From positions 1 to 64,000 of the forward strand of contig WFMF01000037.1 of the NCBI GenBank assembly GCA_011033025.1: a stretch of 64,000 nucleotides of DNA. Reading direction: 5' to 3'. This document shows positions 35,040 through 46,186 of the stretch, in pieces. The notes below the pieces were generated by a model. It was not told the DNA's origin. It searched no databases and saw nothing but the letters and a program-made list of their open reading frames with translations. A program made the translations under genes and the position numbers. This DNA is from Beroe forskalii. Taxonomy: Eukaryota > Ctenophora > Nuda > Beroida > Beroidae. Every line of letters starts with the position of its first letter. Position 1 is the stretch's first letter.

Positions 35040-35345
35040 ACTCTCCTCTGACACCCGAAACCACTCACGGTCGGTCTACCCTGACACCAGTCTTCCGACT
35101 TTCCTGACACCGGTCTACCCTGACACCAGTCTTTTGACTTTCCTGACACCAGTCTACCCTGACACCAGTCTTCCAACTTTCCTGACACCAGTCTACCCTG
35201 ACACCAGTATACCCTGACACCAGTCTACCCTGACACCAGTTTACCCTGACACCAGTATACCCTGACACCAGTCTACCCTGACAGCAGTCTACCCTGACAG
35301 CAGTCTACTCTAACACGAGCCTACTCTGACACCAGTTTCTCTAAC
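35040..35345. repeat. Minisatellite, 16-bp unit 'accctgacaccagtct'
   Basis: About 17 units; some alternate with 'tgacaccagtcttccgactt'-type longer units. Confidence 0.85.
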
Positions 35346-35717
35346 ACCATTCTAGTTTTCTAATAAATCAATCATAACTTTTGTGATAGAATGCCATGGA
35401 AATGTACCAGAACATTCATATATTGAAATTTGGAAAAGAGCAAAATAAGAAATGCGTGGGTTAATTTGTCAAACAATCTAGAAATAGAATTGAAACAAGA
35501 AATTGAAACAAAAAATTTGTCTTTTAGACATTCCACGCTCCATCAACCTCACTTCTATGAATAAGATAAAAAATAATCCATTCTTTATAAAGCCTATCAC
35601 ATTCCTTATGTGACATGTGTAATATCAATAACAATCATTATTGAGTACTGATTGTCATAATCAAAGAAAAGAGGTCTGTTGTAGTTTTAAACTCACTACT
35701 TCTACCAAATAAGAAAT
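35346..35717. repeat. Dispersed repeat; target of the LINE insertion
   Basis: Bases 35,527-35,729 are homologous to 39,985-40,165. Across the LINE the homology resumes at 39,602 and runs on, matching 40,150-40,190. The paralogue at 40.15 kb therefore acts as an uninterrupted reference for the insertion site. Confidence 0.7.
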
Positions 35718-35729
35718 ATCTTCAGTTGT

Positions 35730-36845
35730 CTTGCAAAGCCAGGTAAAGATAAATACAATGACCCAAAGTCCTTTAGAATAATAACCCTAAGTTCAAATCT
35801 GCTAAAAATCCTCGAAAAACTAATTCTATGGGATCTGCAAGACGATTTAAATATAGAACAAAGTTTAAACAAGAATCAATATGGATTCAAAAAAGGACAT
35901 AGTACGGAAGCAGCAATTAATAACTTAGTCAACAAAATTCAAGAAGCTCTCAAACATGAAGAACATGCAATGGGCGTATTCCTAGATATAAAGGGGGCTT
36001 TTGATAACTTACCTTTCCACTCCATTAAAAGAGCACTTAACAAAACCAAAGCTAAAGGATTCGTAGCAGACTGGATCATAAATATGATAAGCAACAGAAA
36101 AATAGAATTAAGCTGGGGTGATACTAAAATCACAAGGACCATTAAGAAAGGCTGTCCCCAAGGTGGAGTACTATCACCATTCCTATGGAATCTTGTACTC
36201 GATGACTTACTAAAAATCTTTAGAAAAAGTGACAATATACAAGCATTTGCAGATGATGTCAGTCTACTCAGTACTGGGAAAGATATATATGGAATAAAAA
36301 TAAACACAAAAAACATGGTTGAGAAAATAATGAAATGGTGTAACCAAAACTCACTAGAAATCAGCACACTTAAAACAAAAGTAATTTTCTGGTCTACAAC
36401 CAGGGAAAATAAACACCCAAAATCAATCAAACTTGATGGTCACAAAATTGAGATATCAAAAACAGTAAAATACTTAGGAATAACAATTGATAATAAACTA
36501 AAATGGAATGATCACATCGAGAATGTAGTCAAAAAGAGTAAAAGGCTCTTTTGCCACAAAAGGGCAATAGGTAGCAAATGGGGAATATCTCCACAACAAA
36601 TGCTCTGGATATACAAGACAATCATCATACCGATTATAAGTTATGGATCTATTGTTTGGGCAATGAACCTAACAAAATCACAAATAGCTAAAATAACTCC
36701 TATACAAACTATGGCACAACATATGATAACAAGGTGTAAAACTAGCACTCCCAAAGTACTCCTAAATTTACTCCTTAATATGGCACCAATTGAGTTAAAA
36801 TTAGAAGAAACAGCTTTAAAAAAGAGCATTAACTCTCAAGACTGA
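35730..36845 (+). CDS. LINE reverse transcriptase (long open segment)
   Basis: The frame is open from about 35,733 to 36,845; an internal Met lies at 35,970. Motifs in order: KPGKDKYNDPKSFRIITL (finger region), GFKKGHSTEAAI, FLDIKGAFDN (motif A Asp), GCPQGGVLSPFLWNLVLDDL (motif B), QAFADDVSLL (catalytic ADD, motif C), KTKVIFW, and VKYLGITIDNKLKW (thumb). These are standard non-LTR RT signatures. The polymerase would copy its own RNA at a nicked target. The frame stops at 36,845, before RNase H, which is in another frame. Confidence 0.9.
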   Translation, partial: LAKPGKDKYNDPKSFRIITLSSNLLKILEKLILWDLQDDLNIEQSLNKNQYGFKKGHSTEAAINNLVNKIQEALKHEEHAMGVFLDIKGAFDNLPFHSIKRALNKTKAKGFVADWIINMISNRKIELSWGDTKITRTIKKGCPQGGVLSPFLWNLVLDDLLKIFRKSDNIQAFADDVSLLSTGKDIYGIKINTKNMVEKIMKWCNQNSLEISTLKTKVIFWSTTRENKHPKSIKLDGHKIEISKTVKYLGITIDNKLKWNDHIENVVKKSKRLFCHKRAIGSKWGISPQQMLWIYKTIIIPIISYGSIVWAMNLTKSQIAKITPIQTMAQHMITRCKTSTPKVLLNLLLNMAPIELKLEETALKKSINSQD

Positions 36846-36907
36846 AAGACACTGAAACATGAATAACTATAAAATGAAAAAATACAATCAACACAAGAAA
36901 TAATTGA

Positions 36908-37640
36908 TTGGAAATTAAAAATGTGATAAAAATTGACCCAAACCCAATTTCAGACAAAATTAGTCCTTTCTCAATCTTAAACAAAACATACAAAAACAAC
37001 ATTGAAAACAGGGACAGTATACAAGTGAAAGAATGTGAATCAAACCTTCTAATCTTCACAGATGGGTCAAAAAATGAAAAAGGCAACACAGGAATCGGTA
37101 TAACATTCAGTGAAGAAGAAATAAATGAGGTAGCAGAACCACTCCCAACACACACCAGCATTTACCAAGCAGAAGCAATTGCCATATGGAAAGCTAGCGA
37201 AATCATACGAAACAAAAACTTAAGTAATTTAAATATCGAATTCTACTCAGATTCACAAGCAGTACTTAAGTCTCTAATGAACAAACATACAAAAATGAAT
37301 TAATAAAATGTGCCATAACTCACTTAATGAGCTGGGAGGAAATAACACAGTCAATCTCAACTGGATACCTGGCCACGAAGGTCATGAAGGAAATGAAATA
37401 GCTGACTACCTTGCTAAGAAAGGTTCCCTAAAACAAGTATCAAATCCGCTATATAATAAAGCACCATTCACAACATTTATTAATATCATTAACAAACACT
37501 ACCATAGATCAATAGAAAACAGATTTATATATAGTGATATAGGCTGTGAGGCTAAGATACTTACATCTGGTTTAGTTAAAGCTTATAAATACAGGACAAA
37601 TAAAATGACAAACAAAAATCTTAACACTAAACTATGAGAA
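36908..37640 (+). pseudogene. LINE RNase H remnant
   Basis: LLIFTDGSKNEKGNTGIGIT (first Asp), IYQAEAIAIWKASEI (Glu), FYSDSQAVL (Asp) and, in a shifted frame from 37,308, WIPGHEGHEGNEIADYLAKK (His and last Asp) are the four RNase H blocks. The frame changes at about 37,300. Together with the RT above, this marks a LINE group that keeps its own RNase H. Confidence 0.85.
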
Positions 37641-37689
37641 AATAAGAACTTTAATTAAAATATTATCCAATCATAACAACCTAAACTAT

Positions 37690-38065
37690 CACATGACAAA
37701 AAACAAAACAGAGTTATAATGAACACTGTGAATACTGTACAGAAGTAATGAAATACGTTGACTACAACTGGGAAGAGAACTGCCTAGAAACAGCGCATCA
37801 TATACTGTGTAAATGCTCTTATTTCAGCAGTAAAAGAAAAGAAATATTCAACAAATACCAATTTGATAGCATTGACGATCTGCAAAGTAGTCATCTAATC
37901 AACAAAATGATAAAATTTTTCAACAACACCAATATTTTTGAAAGAAAGCCACAAATAACAAAAGAAGCCTTTCCCCAACAGAACACTGGGGGGGGCCAAC
38001 CCCCAAAACCCCCCAAAATTAAGCCCCTATTGGAAATTTGTTATATCCACCAGGGGTTAAATTAA
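37690..38065 (+). pseudogene. LINE C-terminal Cys/His region
   Basis: ENCLETAHHILCKCSYFSSK resembles the C-terminal 'ET..H.L..C......R' zinc-like segment of many LINE ORF2 proteins. A CEYCTEV just upstream could supply the first Cys pair. The 37,748 frame runs on into the poly-G element at 37,988, so its last codons are not LINE. Confidence 0.7.
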
Positions 38066-39038
38066 ACCCCTAAAATTAAACCCCTATCGACAGCAAAAAT
38101 TAAACCCCCAAAATTAAACCCCTATCGACATACAGCAAAAATTATTCTAGTATGATTCAAAAAAGCACCAAAATGAAGAAACAAAAAAGGTACCATTTGA
38201 AAAAGTTGCCAAAAATCACGAATAAAAAGGTACCATTTGAAAAAGAAAGATGCTGAAAATCAGAAACAAAAATGGTACCATTTCATAAAAGTTCCAAAAA
38301 TTATATACAAAAATGGTACCAAAAACCGGAAACAAAAATGGAACCAATTCCAAAAATCGCCAAAAATCACAACCAAAAATGGTACCATTTTGAAATGGTG
38401 CAAAAAATCAGGAACAAAAATTGTACCATTTCGAAAGGGTGCAAAAAATCAGAAACAAAATGGTACCATTTGAAAAAGATGCTGAAAATCAGAAACAAAA
38501 ATGGTACCATTTCGAAAGGGTGCAAAAAATCAGAAACAAAATGGTACCATTTCATAAAAGTTCCAAAAATTATAAACAAAAATGGTACCAAAAACAGGAA
38601 ACAAAAATGGTACCATTTCTAAAATTCGCCAGAAATCACGACCAAAAATGGTACCATTTTGAAATGGTGCAAAAAATAGGAACAAAAATGGTACCATTTT
38701 GAAATGAAGCAAAAATCAGGAGCAAAAATGGTACCATTTCGAAAGGGTGCAAAAAATCAGAAACAAAATGGTACCATTTGTAAAAGATGCTGAAAATCAG
38801 AAACAAAAATGGTACCATTTCATAAAATTTCCAAAAATTATCAACAAAAATGGTACCATTTTGAAATGGTATAAAAAAAAATCAGAACAAAAATGGTACC
38901 ATTTGAGAAAAAATTCCCTTTTTTTTCACTAAGAATTAAGCCCCTAAAACCCCCAAACCCCCAAAACCCCCAAAATTAAACCCCCTATTGGCGATTTTTT
39001 GATATCCACCAAAATTGAGGGGGTTGGCCCCCCCCCCC
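37988..39038. mobile_element. Poly-G-ended element with internal 'ggtaccattt' satellite, nested in the LINE
   Basis: AACACT flanks it on both sides (37,982-37,987; 39,039-39,044). Ends GGGGGGGGGCCAACCCCC and GGGGGTTGGCCCCCCCC are inverse. Inside are about 19 units of ~40 bases with 'aaaatggtaccatttcgaaa' and 'caaaaaatcagaaac', framed by 'cccctaaaacccccaaa' blocks. Open frames on both strands (38,237-38,930) are products of the repeat. It resembles 25,960-26,350 inside and 43,595-44,349 at its ends. Superfamily unknown. Confidence 0.7.
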
Positions 39039-39613
39039 AACACTATCTCACAAAACTAACAAACGTAGAAGCACACCTACACAAGGTAATAATAATAAAA
39101 GACGACGATACACCAGCTGATTCAAGAAAATAATGGAAGGAGAGCAGGAGGGTCCTGACATTTCGATAATCACCACTCAAAATGAAATCCGTACCACTTT
39201 TTTAAATACACTTATGTTACTGAAGGCAACCCAGCTCACGCCTTCAAAACTACACTTACCTTTATGACTTTTTGACCGACCCATGGCAATGTGGACAGAG
39301 AGAGTAAATCTATTTTTCTGTGCTTTGGACAGAGATATAGTTGACTCAAACTGTAGTGTGCAGCAGTAAAGGCGGCTTGTCTGGCCTAACACCGGACCCC
39401 CATTGCTCAGTGAAGTTCACCAAGCCAATGTCACTGAAATGCTGTTCCCAATAAAGCCAGAGCACCCAGTGGGTACCAGTGGCAACTTGCCGTCGCTATA
39501 AGTGGTGTCCCGTGGCCCCAGTGCTGGCAGTGCCCTTAAGGGTACTGTCCCCCTTACTTCCGAGTTTGGGGAACCTACAATACAATACAATACAATACAA
39601 AATCTTCAGTTGT

Positions 39614-40524
39614 ACAATGTTATCCATAAGATGCATGTCTTTACCACTGTAAAGTCACCTGTTCATTAAAATGCTGCAAATTCTCCCCCTTCCACTATTG
39701 CTACTCCTCCTACTACTGCTATCCCTTCATTGCCCTATGTTACCAGCATAAAAGCACCAGTAGTTTCAAATGCTGCAAATTCTCCGCCTGTTGACCAAAC
39801 AAGTGCTCTCACCACAGAGGAACCTCTGGTGGTTTATGGAATCTTTGTAAGCAATTCAAAGGCATGCCTCGACCCTCATCAAAAGCTGAACGGAAATGTA
39901 ATTGACGCAGCATCCAGATGCTTCATCCACGAACATGGATGAAGCGAGTCCGGTATATAGAGGGAACGACTATCCAGTCTCTTTTGGATATGTGGATATA
40001 CCACGCTTCATCAACCTCATTTCGATGAATGAGATGAAAAAGAATCCATTTTTTTTTATAAAACCCATAATAACAATCATTGGGCACTGATTGTTATAAT
40101 CAAAGAAAAGAAGTCTGTTGTGATTTTAGATTCACTCCTGCCAAATAAAAAATATCTTCAGATGTACGATCTTATTCAAAAGATGCATTTCTTGGAAATG
40201 AGGACCCCCCATGGCAGAAGATAACTGGTCATCCCACAGGACATGCAGTGTCAAACATCCTCTGACATTAAAGTCTGTGGGATGTTTGCACTGATGAACA
40301 TGAAGAGTATCCTCTCTGGTGAAGCCCTGGATGCAACCCTTCTGATGTGCATGTAAAATCAAATTTATCAGTACAGTGTAGATTATTTATAGGGTTTAGT
40401 TAGATTAGAGTTTAGTCACGAATAGAGTTGTCTAGTAGACAAAATCCATTATTATCATTATAATACCAATCCAGTGCAAATAACCACAGTGCAATATCAG
40501 GGCATATTGCACTGGTGGTGGTAT
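39614..40524. repeat. Dispersed repeats, several copies
   Basis: Bases 39,985-40,165 match 35,527-35,729. Bases 40,195-40,345 match 24,665-24,825. A plus frame at 39,730-39,942 (MPYVTSIKAPVVSNAANSPP...) has no recognised motif. Confidence 0.5.
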
Positions 40525-40713
40525 TATACGCTAATCTAACTCCCCAGAAGTGATATTGTTGCACTAATATGCACTCGGCTGACGCCTCGTGCACATTAGT
40601 GTACTAATCAACACTCGGCTTCGCCTCGTGTGATTAGTACACGTATTGGCACTCGGCTTCGCCTCGTGCAATAAGTGCAACAATACCACTATGCGTCGTT
40701 AGATTAGCGTATA
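40525..40713. mobile_element. MITE with inverted ends and three internal hairpins
   Basis: TATACGCTAATCTAAC and its inverse GTTAGATTAGCGTATA close the element. Inward lie 'gttgcac'/'gtgcaac' and three consecutive hairpins, each with ACTCGGCTTCGCCTCGT-like arms and each extended by its own matching flanks ('cactaatatgcac'/'gtgcacattagtg' and so on). The plan equals that at 58,813-58,981. Confidence 0.8.
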
Positions 40714-40729
40714 TTATTAACAGCGTTGA

Positions 40730-41230
40730 GGATCGACATCCTAATGACACTATCTGCTCATGCAATAAGCCCTTCACTAAGGATCAGAGCCTTGTTTGTT
40801 CTCAAACAAGTGGAAGTGACAACAACAGGAGAGACACCACGGAACGAGTCCGCCACCTGATAGGGTAGATGAGATAGAAGAAATGATAGATCAAGTTGTG
40901 GGGGTGGCAAGTGCAACTGACAGAAAGATAGATCATAGAAATAGAAGATTTTGATTTTCTAGGAAAGCTGGACGACACCACAAGTGGTCGCATAGTTCCA
41001 GTTTTGGTGAAATTCAAAACCAACGAAGATGCAAAATTGGTTAACCAATGAAAGAAAAGAAATATCTAATTTCAAAGTGTGTTCATTAGACCTGACATGG
41101 ACAAGGAGGAAAGAGATAAGCAACGTCAACTGGTTAAGGAGTTGAAGAAGAAAATCGGTGATGTCCAAGCTTCCCAGACAAACACTGGTTCATAAGAAAT
41201 GGACACATCGTATCGAAGGACAAAATCCTT
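40730..41230 (+). pseudogene. LINE ORF1-like fragment
   Basis: The plus strand reads DFDFLGKLDDTTSGRIVPVL and VKFKTNEDAKLVNQ, then after stops FIRPDMDKEERDKQRQLVKE and LKKKIGD. This resembles the RRM-like and following segments of LINE ORF1 proteins ('RLGKxx..RPxxVKF', 'RxDxTxxER...'). Bases 40,745-40,855 recur at 41,405-41,517 ('ataagcccttcactaaggat'), showing a local duplication. It is broken by stops. Which LINE family supplied it is unknown. Confidence 0.5.
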
Positions 41231-43590
41231 GCGATATGATGGTAGTGAAGAACTGATGGGTTATTCATCGAACTCGCGAAAAGTGTGCCTAATGCACAAA
41301 TAGCTCAAAATTGATTATTGTGTGAAATGGAATAGGGTAGAGACAATAAGAGAATAAGGGTTTATATGATTGATTAGAGTTGGCTGCGTGGTCAAAATTT
41401 TATTGTTATTATTATCTCAGCCAATAAGCCCTTCACTAAGGATCAGAGCCATGTTTGTCCCCAAACAAGTGGAAGTGACAACAACAGGAGAGACACCACG
41501 GAACGAGTCCGCCACCTTCTCAGCCAGATGGTTGTCTACTGAATACCACTCAAGTCCGTATTCATGAAAAAGGGCACAAAGAAATGGCTTGTGGAACTAT
41601 TCCGAACCCTAATTTATTAATAATGAAATTAGTTTAACAGAATTTTAATCTATGTAAAGTTAAAAGTAGTATTCGAAGTTTTATTAGTTCAAAATCGGCA
41701 TGTGCCATGTATGCATAGATAAATTGAATAAAAATGTTCACAGCACAATAACAATTTTCTCGTATATATTTTTTTAGTGGGTGTCAACCCCCACAGAATG
41801 GGTCTCAAACCACGCGTTTCACTTTGTTGAATATACCTACTACAGTACAGAATATGACAGGCAATCATCCATTTATCTGTAGAATAACATATTTGTAAGC
41901 ATGTACACATCACATATCAGTAGATAATGGAACAGTTTTGGATAATTTCTGTTCTGTTGATATACTAATCTGAATAATCCTTGTATAACTGTATATCACA
42001 TACCTGTAGAGGGTGAGTTACCATTATTGAGAATACTGAGCCTCTTGTATCCAGCATCCAGATACTCTACTCATTAAAAGGTAATGAGTTAATGTTCATT
42101 CCATGATGTTTATCGCCAGGTATCTGATGAGTATTGTACCAACTTCAACATTTTTAGCAAAAATATTTAGATATTCAATGAATTCAGGAGTAAATAAAAT
42201 TTGCAAAGAAAAATTGTCTCAGATAGTTTACTTCACCATCTCCAAGCCCCTAATTATTAGACTCTGAGGTGGGAGTTTTATTGTCCCTATCCCAACTTAC
42301 TTTTTTGAGTTTAAGACTGGTTTTTGGGACAATTCATACCAAGTACATTTTTTGGTTGTGTTTGTTTGCAGTGGTAAAGTGTTCCCTATCTCAAAACCTA
42401 TAATATGAGCTTATTATGGAACCAAATATAGTGTCGCGTGGGGCATTACAAATGGACGAAGAGTCACACATACAGTGTTAATTCAGGTAATAATGTACTA
42501 AGTACCGCCTTTCAATGCAGGGGAATTCAGACATGATATTATGACCCAGGTCGTGATTATCTTAGATTATCTTAGATTCATTGAGTTTTATAGCGGGGAG
42601 AACCCTCCCCATGTTTATGTAAGTTTTGTAATTATCATATTTGTAAATGTTCGTTAGTATAGTGGGGTCATTCACTGGAACAGCTCATGACACCAAAGAA
42701 ATCGCTACTCTCCAATATAAAAGCAGAACAAAAATAATTTCTTGTGTTTGAAATGCTCGCCAGTTTTTCTTTTATTATGGTCCTAGTAAGGAAGACTAAA
42801 TAAGATGAATGGAGATCAGAGAGCATGAAAGCTTGGCAGTTAAAATTTTTAGCTGCACGTTGTTTCAGTGGTTGAAGTATACAAGTATAACGGGGAGCGT
42901 TCTCCCCTTGTTTCATACAGTTAATATTTCCAGAATTATAGTTTCCAGTTAGCTTCAGGGTAGAGCATGGTGGAGCAATTATTTGCTGACGCACATATTT
43001 ACTCCACGACGAGTGAGATATTTTGAAGTGATATGAAATAGAAATAGAAATATATCCTTGCATTTGAATGACGTCCAGTTTACATGCCGCTTAAAAACCC
43101 AGCACGTGGTTATGCAATGGAAAGCTCGGTGACAACAGTGCTTAAAAGGAATGATAAATCATGTACAACAAACAGACGGACGATGGTATCAAGAAAAATC
43201 ATAATTATTATAGCATCTACTAAATCATCTTAGCAATGGAATAAGTAGTGACATCAAAACATTTGAGCATTTGCAGAACCTACCACTTCATGTTGTCGTT
43301 AGGGCTGGCACTGAATGTTGAACTTTTGAGGGTCTGTCCCATTTTCCCATTTCCTCTCGATAGTAAATTAAGTTGTTCATCATCCACATGTAGGAAAACT
43401 TTATCACCTGACAACAGATTAAACACGTTGAATATTGCAAAATAGTCACGAAAAAGATAACAACATGCATTAGAGATTTCATATTTCAATTCTGTGAATA
43501 TTGAACCAGTTCCTGAGGAAAGATCCCTATTCATACCTAAGAAATATATCAGTTTCGATATACTATCTCTCATAATTCCAAAGAATATTC
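41231..43590. other. No recognisable gene
   Basis: Minus frames at 42,668-43,063 (131 codons) and 43,280-43,573 (97 codons) show no motif, signal or splice support. Two small hairpins with GGGGAG...CTCCCC arms lie at about 42,595 and 42,893. Nothing else was recognised. Confidence 0.4.
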
Positions 43591-43594
43591 TTAA

Positions 43595-44349
43595 GGGGGG
43601 GGGGGGGGGATCAACCCTAATATTCCTATTTTGGAAAACACGAATTCGGGATAGGAGTTGGCCAGGATGGCCTGGACGTGTAACAACATTTTAGCAGTAG
43701 TCTCAACTCCATAGGTCCAACATTGCCCATGTGAGGCCCATGTAAGGAGCAAAAATGGGCCATGTGGTCAATGTGAGGAGCAAAAATGGGCCATGGGGTC
43801 CAAAAATCGAAATTTCAACGGAAGGAGATAGAGCTTAGCATTTGATTCATCTCGACGAGCTGAACATTTTTGAGTATTTGTTGTCAAAATTGGATGAAAA
43901 TGGCCAAGTTATGGCAGTTTGGACCTCAAGGTGGTCAGATTGGCCACATTTATGGAGATATGAGCTTCAAACTTGTAGTTGTTTTGCCCATCATTTAGGT
44001 CAAAATTGATGGGCAAACCAATTTATAAGTGAATTGGACTTTATTTCGCCATTTTAGCCCATAAATACCTTCACAAATCCACAAAAATGGCCATATCTCA
44101 AAACACCAATTTTCCAAAGTGTCCTCCACTCAAAGTCTTATAACTTCCGCCAGGATTAATATTTTTGCATAATTCTTTTTGCAGGGGCTAGAGGGGTAAA
44201 TTCCTCAGATACAAATGGACTCCAAATGGGCTCAAAAATTTTTGGAGGCTTAAGCCTCACATGGGCAATGTTTAACCTATGGACTCAAGACCACTGTCAA
44301 AATGATGGTTCATGTCCAGGCAAATATTAGGGTTAACCCCCCCCCCCCT
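43595..44349. mobile_element. Foldback element with poly-G ends (~755 bp)
   Basis: The left end is a run of G then 'atcaaccctaatatt'; the right end is 'aatattagggttaa' then a run of C, so the ends are inverse. Further in, 'ccataggtccaacattgccc' (43,708-43,727) pairs with 'gggcaatgtttaacctatgg' (44,262-44,281), with 'catgtgaggc' continuing the arm. The ~500-base interior has no coding sense. No clear target duplication. Confidence 0.65.
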
Positions 44350-44401
44350 GAACCTATCATTTCCTATTTATGGTATGCCCAAATGTGGGCATATGCCCAT
44401 A

Positions 44402-45718
44402 TCTTATATGTATTTGGTAAGAGCATGTGAATTATGTCTGTCTGTGCGGGTGCACAGTTTAGATTTGAGCTTGCCAAAAAAATATCAAGAAAAACAAAGG
44501 CTAAGCTGGGCTACCTTACGAGACATATTTAAACGGTACGAAATTTGGGGATTTTTCAAAAAAATCTCCATATTTTCGCACCCTCAAAATTTCGATCCCC
44601 AAAATTATTTCCCCCAAATTAGTTAATTGCGGGTTTGTCTTTTGACAAACAGTGCATAAAAATATGGAATTCCAGACAAATTTCAATAAAAATATCAGTG
44701 CAGAAGGGTTCAAATGATCTAAAAAAATGCAGTAATTCCAAATAAAACCTTCTACACTCGACTCGTGAAGGAATCTTGTACTGGAAATTCTACTGCATCG
44801 ATCACATCAGTGATATTGGCCTTTCTAAAGTTCTGATTTATTCCCAATAGTAACCCTATTTTTTCGAATTTGAAAAAAAAGCGAAAATCCCCTAATTTAA
44901 TTTGGGGTACGAAATTTGGGGATTTTTGATTAAAATCCCCATATTTTCGGACCCCCAAAATTTCGATCCCCGGAATTATTATCCCATGTTATTTTGTCTT
45001 GTAAGGTAAGTCGTGCCGTTGCTATGGAAACAAATTTTTGTGCACATGCAGATTATGATCAGTTCAATGTGAGTGCTTTCTATTACAGTTCTACTGTTGA
45101 AAGTGTTGAATGCTGTGCTGTAGCTTTTTGAAAATTTTTGACGTTTCCTTTACTTCAAATTTAAGATCTCAAGATGGAGAAAGGACATAACTTGAATAAC
45201 GGAAGATATTCGAGATGGATTGCTTTCATTGTGCAGAGGTTGGTTGATAATCAATGTTGTGTCAGTGAAAACAGTATTAATTGCAGTTGTGAAATTAACT
45301 GTTAAAGTTACAAGGTGTGCACAATTCAATCAAGTCGAATTTAGGTGTAGCAGATTTCGAAGACAATTCCTGGCCTGTGAACAAAACAAAATTATCCAAT
45401 GTCAGTGTCAGTATGAGAATAAGTTGTCAGAATTAACATAATCTTGCAATCCAAACTGAACGCTAAACGTGGTTTAGCATGCCTAAGACTAACTGACGAA
45501 TTTCATCTATTTCCCACTCTGCTCCTTCATTTTGCTCCTTTTTTTGAATATTTGATTTTTTGCACATAACTTTTGACTTTTGATCTAATTGGAATTTTTT
45601 GATGCGGTAGAAAGTATCCAATCAATTCGAATTGCAGTGTTTGATAAAACTTGCAAACAAGGTGCTGTGTAGCAGCGCCCAGTGAGCTATGTGTTTGCAG
45701 GCCCAACGGGCCTGCTAG
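44402..45718 (+). mobile_element. Helitron-like unit 6 with an internal insert
   Basis: Starts TCTTATATG after an A and ends GCAGGCCCAACGGGCCTGCTAG followed by T. It matches unit 5 (33,093-33,874) on either side of an insert at about 44,520-45,005. That insert holds two copies (44,535-44,615 and 44,908-44,988) of a palindromic 'gtacgaaatttggggatttt' block. X-box-like GTTGCTATGGAAAC is at 45,018-45,031. Confidence 0.6.
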
Positions 45719-45889
45719 TGTATATGTAAACATCATTACCTGAACTTGTGTGAGATAACAACTCTCAGCAATAGGCGAGCAATATTAGCATCGAATTGTT
45801 TGCTTTGCAAATCAGCGACCATCAGCACTGATCTGTCGGAGGCTGTCCCACTCCACCAGCTGCTACATCCAGCTACCTTTCAACTTCAA

Positions 45890-46186
45890 CTAATTGAGAG
45901 GGGGAGGGTTAGAACCTTGAAACTTCAGCTAATTTAGAGGGGAAGGGTCAAAACCTTGCTACTTCAGCTAAATCAGAGGGGGGAGGGTTAGAACTTTGCA
46001 ACTTCTGCCAATTTAGGGGGAGGAAGGTTAAACCTGGCTACTTCAGCTATGTCAAAGGGTAGAAACCTTGCTACTTCAGCTAATTAGAGGGAATGTTACA
46101 ACCTTGATTCTTCAGCTAAATCAGAGGTGTTAGGGTTTAAACATTGATACTTCAGCAAGATCAGAGATTTTAGGGGTTGAAACCGT
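45890..46186. repeat. Minisatellite, ~38-40-bp unit, left part
   Basis: Units contain 'ttcagctaatt' and 'gagggttagaacctt'. The array is split by the 46,187-47,499 insertion and resumes at 47,500-47,700. Confidence 0.75.

Larger units (their letters stand above)
35730..39601 (+). mobile_element. 5'-truncated LINE (RT + RNase H) with 12-bp target duplication
   Basis: ATCTTCAGTTGT occurs at 35,718-35,729 and again at 39,602-39,613, just after an (ACAAT)n tail at 39,575-39,600. Inside are reverse transcriptase, RNase H and a C-terminal Cys/His segment in LINE order. No endonuclease is present, so the copy is 5'-truncated. The 3' UTR holds a separate poly-G-ended element (37,988-39,038). RT plus RNase H without LTRs fits the I/Jockey side of the LINEs; the exact clade is not claimed. 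Frame changes after 36,845 show the copy is dead. Confidence 0.85.

Noticed and set aside
38237-38932. Lys/Asn-rich frames on plus and Phe-rich frames on minus
   Set aside because: By-products of the ~40-bp 'ggtaccattt' satellite inside the poly-G element.
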